The notes beneath the pieces were generated by a model that saw only the letters and a list, made by a program, of their open reading frames with translations, did not search any database and was not told where the DNA came from. Below, piece after piece: positions 63,292 to 64,000 of a stretch of DNA of 64,000 nucleotides. A program made the translations under genes and the position numbers. Source of the stretch: Mucilaginibacter geliditolerans (lineage in GTDB: Bacteria; Bacteroidota; Bacteroidia; Sphingobacteriales; Sphingobacteriaceae); NCBI RefSeq assembly GCF_014200495.1, contig NZ_JACHBY010000005.1:310001-374000 (forward strand), given 5' to 3'. Position 1 is the stretch's first letter. Each line of letters begins with the position of its first letter.

Positions 63292-64000
63292 TCAGCAACA
63301 AACTTTGTGGCAGTTTATGCAGGAGCAGAGCGATAAGCTGCTTACCCAAACGTTGGAACATATCGGGTTAACGTTCATCTCCTTATTTTTGGCGGTATTG
63401 GTTGGTTTGCCTTTGGGGATTCTCATCGCCCGTAAAAGAAAACTATCCGGTTCGGTTTTAGGGATTGCAGGCATATTGCAAACCATACCCAGTATTGCCC
63501 TGCTGGGCTTTATGATCCCGTTGCTTGGTATCGGCCCAAAACCGGCTATTGTAGCGCTTTTATTGTACGCGCTGCTGCCTATCATCCGCAATACTTATAC
63601 CGGCATTACAGGCGTTGATGCAGCCGTTAAGGAAGCCGCAACAGCTATGGGTATGAGCCAATGGCAAATCCTATCAAAGGTTGAATTGCCGCTGGCTATG
63701 CCCGTAATATTAGCAGGCATACGCACCGCTACGGTGATAACTGTTGGCGTGGCTACACTGGCATCATACATTGCCGCGGGTGGCTTAGGGGAGTTTATTT
63801 TCGGTGGGATATCACTCAATAATACCAATATGATACTGGCAGGCGCAATACCCGCCGCTTTGCTGGCCATCATCTTTGATTTTTTACTGTCGCGAGTACA
63901 AAACCTCAACCTGAAAAAAATAAATACAGCTACAAAAGTACTGCCGCTTATACTCATTGTACTGGCATCCTTTTATCTTATTCCATCGGCTTATGGCAGT
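63284..64000 (+). CDS. Glycine-betaine/choline-type ABC importer permease, cut by window end
   Basis: The first 239 residues are in the window. The ATG at 63284 overlaps the ATPase stop by 8 bp. The protein (MNDQQQTLWQFMQEQSDKLL) has an OpuCB/ProW-like membrane domain with about five or six helices (LTFISLFLAVLVGLPLGILI, ILQTIPSIALLGFMIPLLG). Its EAATAMGMSQWQILSKVELP is the EAA loop that contacts the ATPase. A further helix begins near residue 224. Members in this phylum often continue into a fused periplasmic solute-binding domain, which would lie beyond 64000; I cannot see it. Confidence 0.9.
   Translation, partial: MNDQQQTLWQFMQEQSDKLLTQTLEHIGLTFISLFLAVLVGLPLGILIARKRKLSGSVLGIAGILQTIPSIALLGFMIPLLGIGPKPAIVALLLYALLPIIRNTYTGITGVDAAVKEAATAMGMSQWQILSKVELPLAMPVILAGIRTATVITVGVATLASYIAAGGLGEFIFGGISLNNTNMILAGAIPAALLAIIFDFLLSRVQNLNLKKINTATKVLPLILIVLASFYLIPSAYGS

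Noticed and set aside
1..64000. CRISPR arrays or cas genes
   Set aside because: No regularly spaced identical repeats and no Cas-like proteins. The SAVED protein could recall type III CRISPR effectors, but its neighbours are CBASS genes.

Overview
The window looks like a chromosome segment of a soil or plant-associated Bacteroidota, most like the family Sphingobacteriaceae (Mucilaginibacter/Pedobacter type). The reasons are SusC/SusD pairs under ECF sigma/FecR control, STN-domain TonB receptors, SusD lipoproteins with C-K-K after the lipobox, promoters of the TTTG / TAnnTTTG kind, and generally AT-rich intergenic DNA. The genus is an inference from gene content, not a database result.

Region 1 (1-28.8 kb) holds two polysaccharide utilisation loci in tandem on the + strand. 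Locus 1 (526-14921) is ECF sigma, FecR, SusC, SusD and three secreted glycoside hydrolases: an alpha-galactosidase-like enzyme, a GH89 alpha-N-acetylglucosaminidase and a GH36-like enzyme. Locus 2 (15455-26719) is ECF sigma, FecR, SusC, SusD and a GH16-type glycanase, followed on the - strand by a DUF1735/discoidin lipoprotein. The DNA around them is scarred. A lacI gene is reduced to its helix-turn-helix while three CAAACGTTTG palindromes persist. An ECF sigma pseudogene lies at 28.5-28.8 kb. A 2068-bp cassette with inverted repeats and a 5-bp target duplication has inserted between sigma and FecR of locus 2; it carries an AraC regulator and an SDR reductase but no transposase.

Region 2 (29.3-39.1 kb) contains an orphan acyl carrier protein, a PepSY/TonB siderophore-receptor pair with a Fur-like box, two poorly known genes (one with its 5' end removed at an IS-end-like remnant) and a three-gene ABC export operon with a NEW3-domain membrane protein.

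Region 3 (39.19-60.37 kb) is a genomic island at the 3' end of a tRNA-Glu gene, with a degenerate copy of the tRNA 3' end at its far boundary and a tyrosine integrase inside. It is a defence island. The first part is a five-gene CBASS operon: CD-NTase, HORMA protein, TRIP13-like ATPase, a SAVED protein fused to an HExxH domain, and a second CD-NTase with an AGS-C sensor. Upstream of it are an autoregulated XRE-ImmA protein, a PIN-like protein and a candidate small RNA. The rest is a DEDD exonuclease, the integrase, a YhaO/YhaN nuclease-ATPase pair and a 1921-residue DUF4011-helicase-Vsr-DUF3320 protein. A ~130-bp repeat beside the integrase and beside the tRNA suggests that two islands accreted.

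Region 4 (60.36-64 kb) is tRNA-Glu, a DUF427 protein, a mercuric-reductase-like flavoenzyme, and the ATPase and (cut by the window end) permease of a glycine-betaine/choline-type ABC importer.

The most unusual item is the CBASS operon with two nucleotide cyclases and a SAVED-HExxH protein as probable effector. The second is the transposase-free mobile cassette at 16086-18153.
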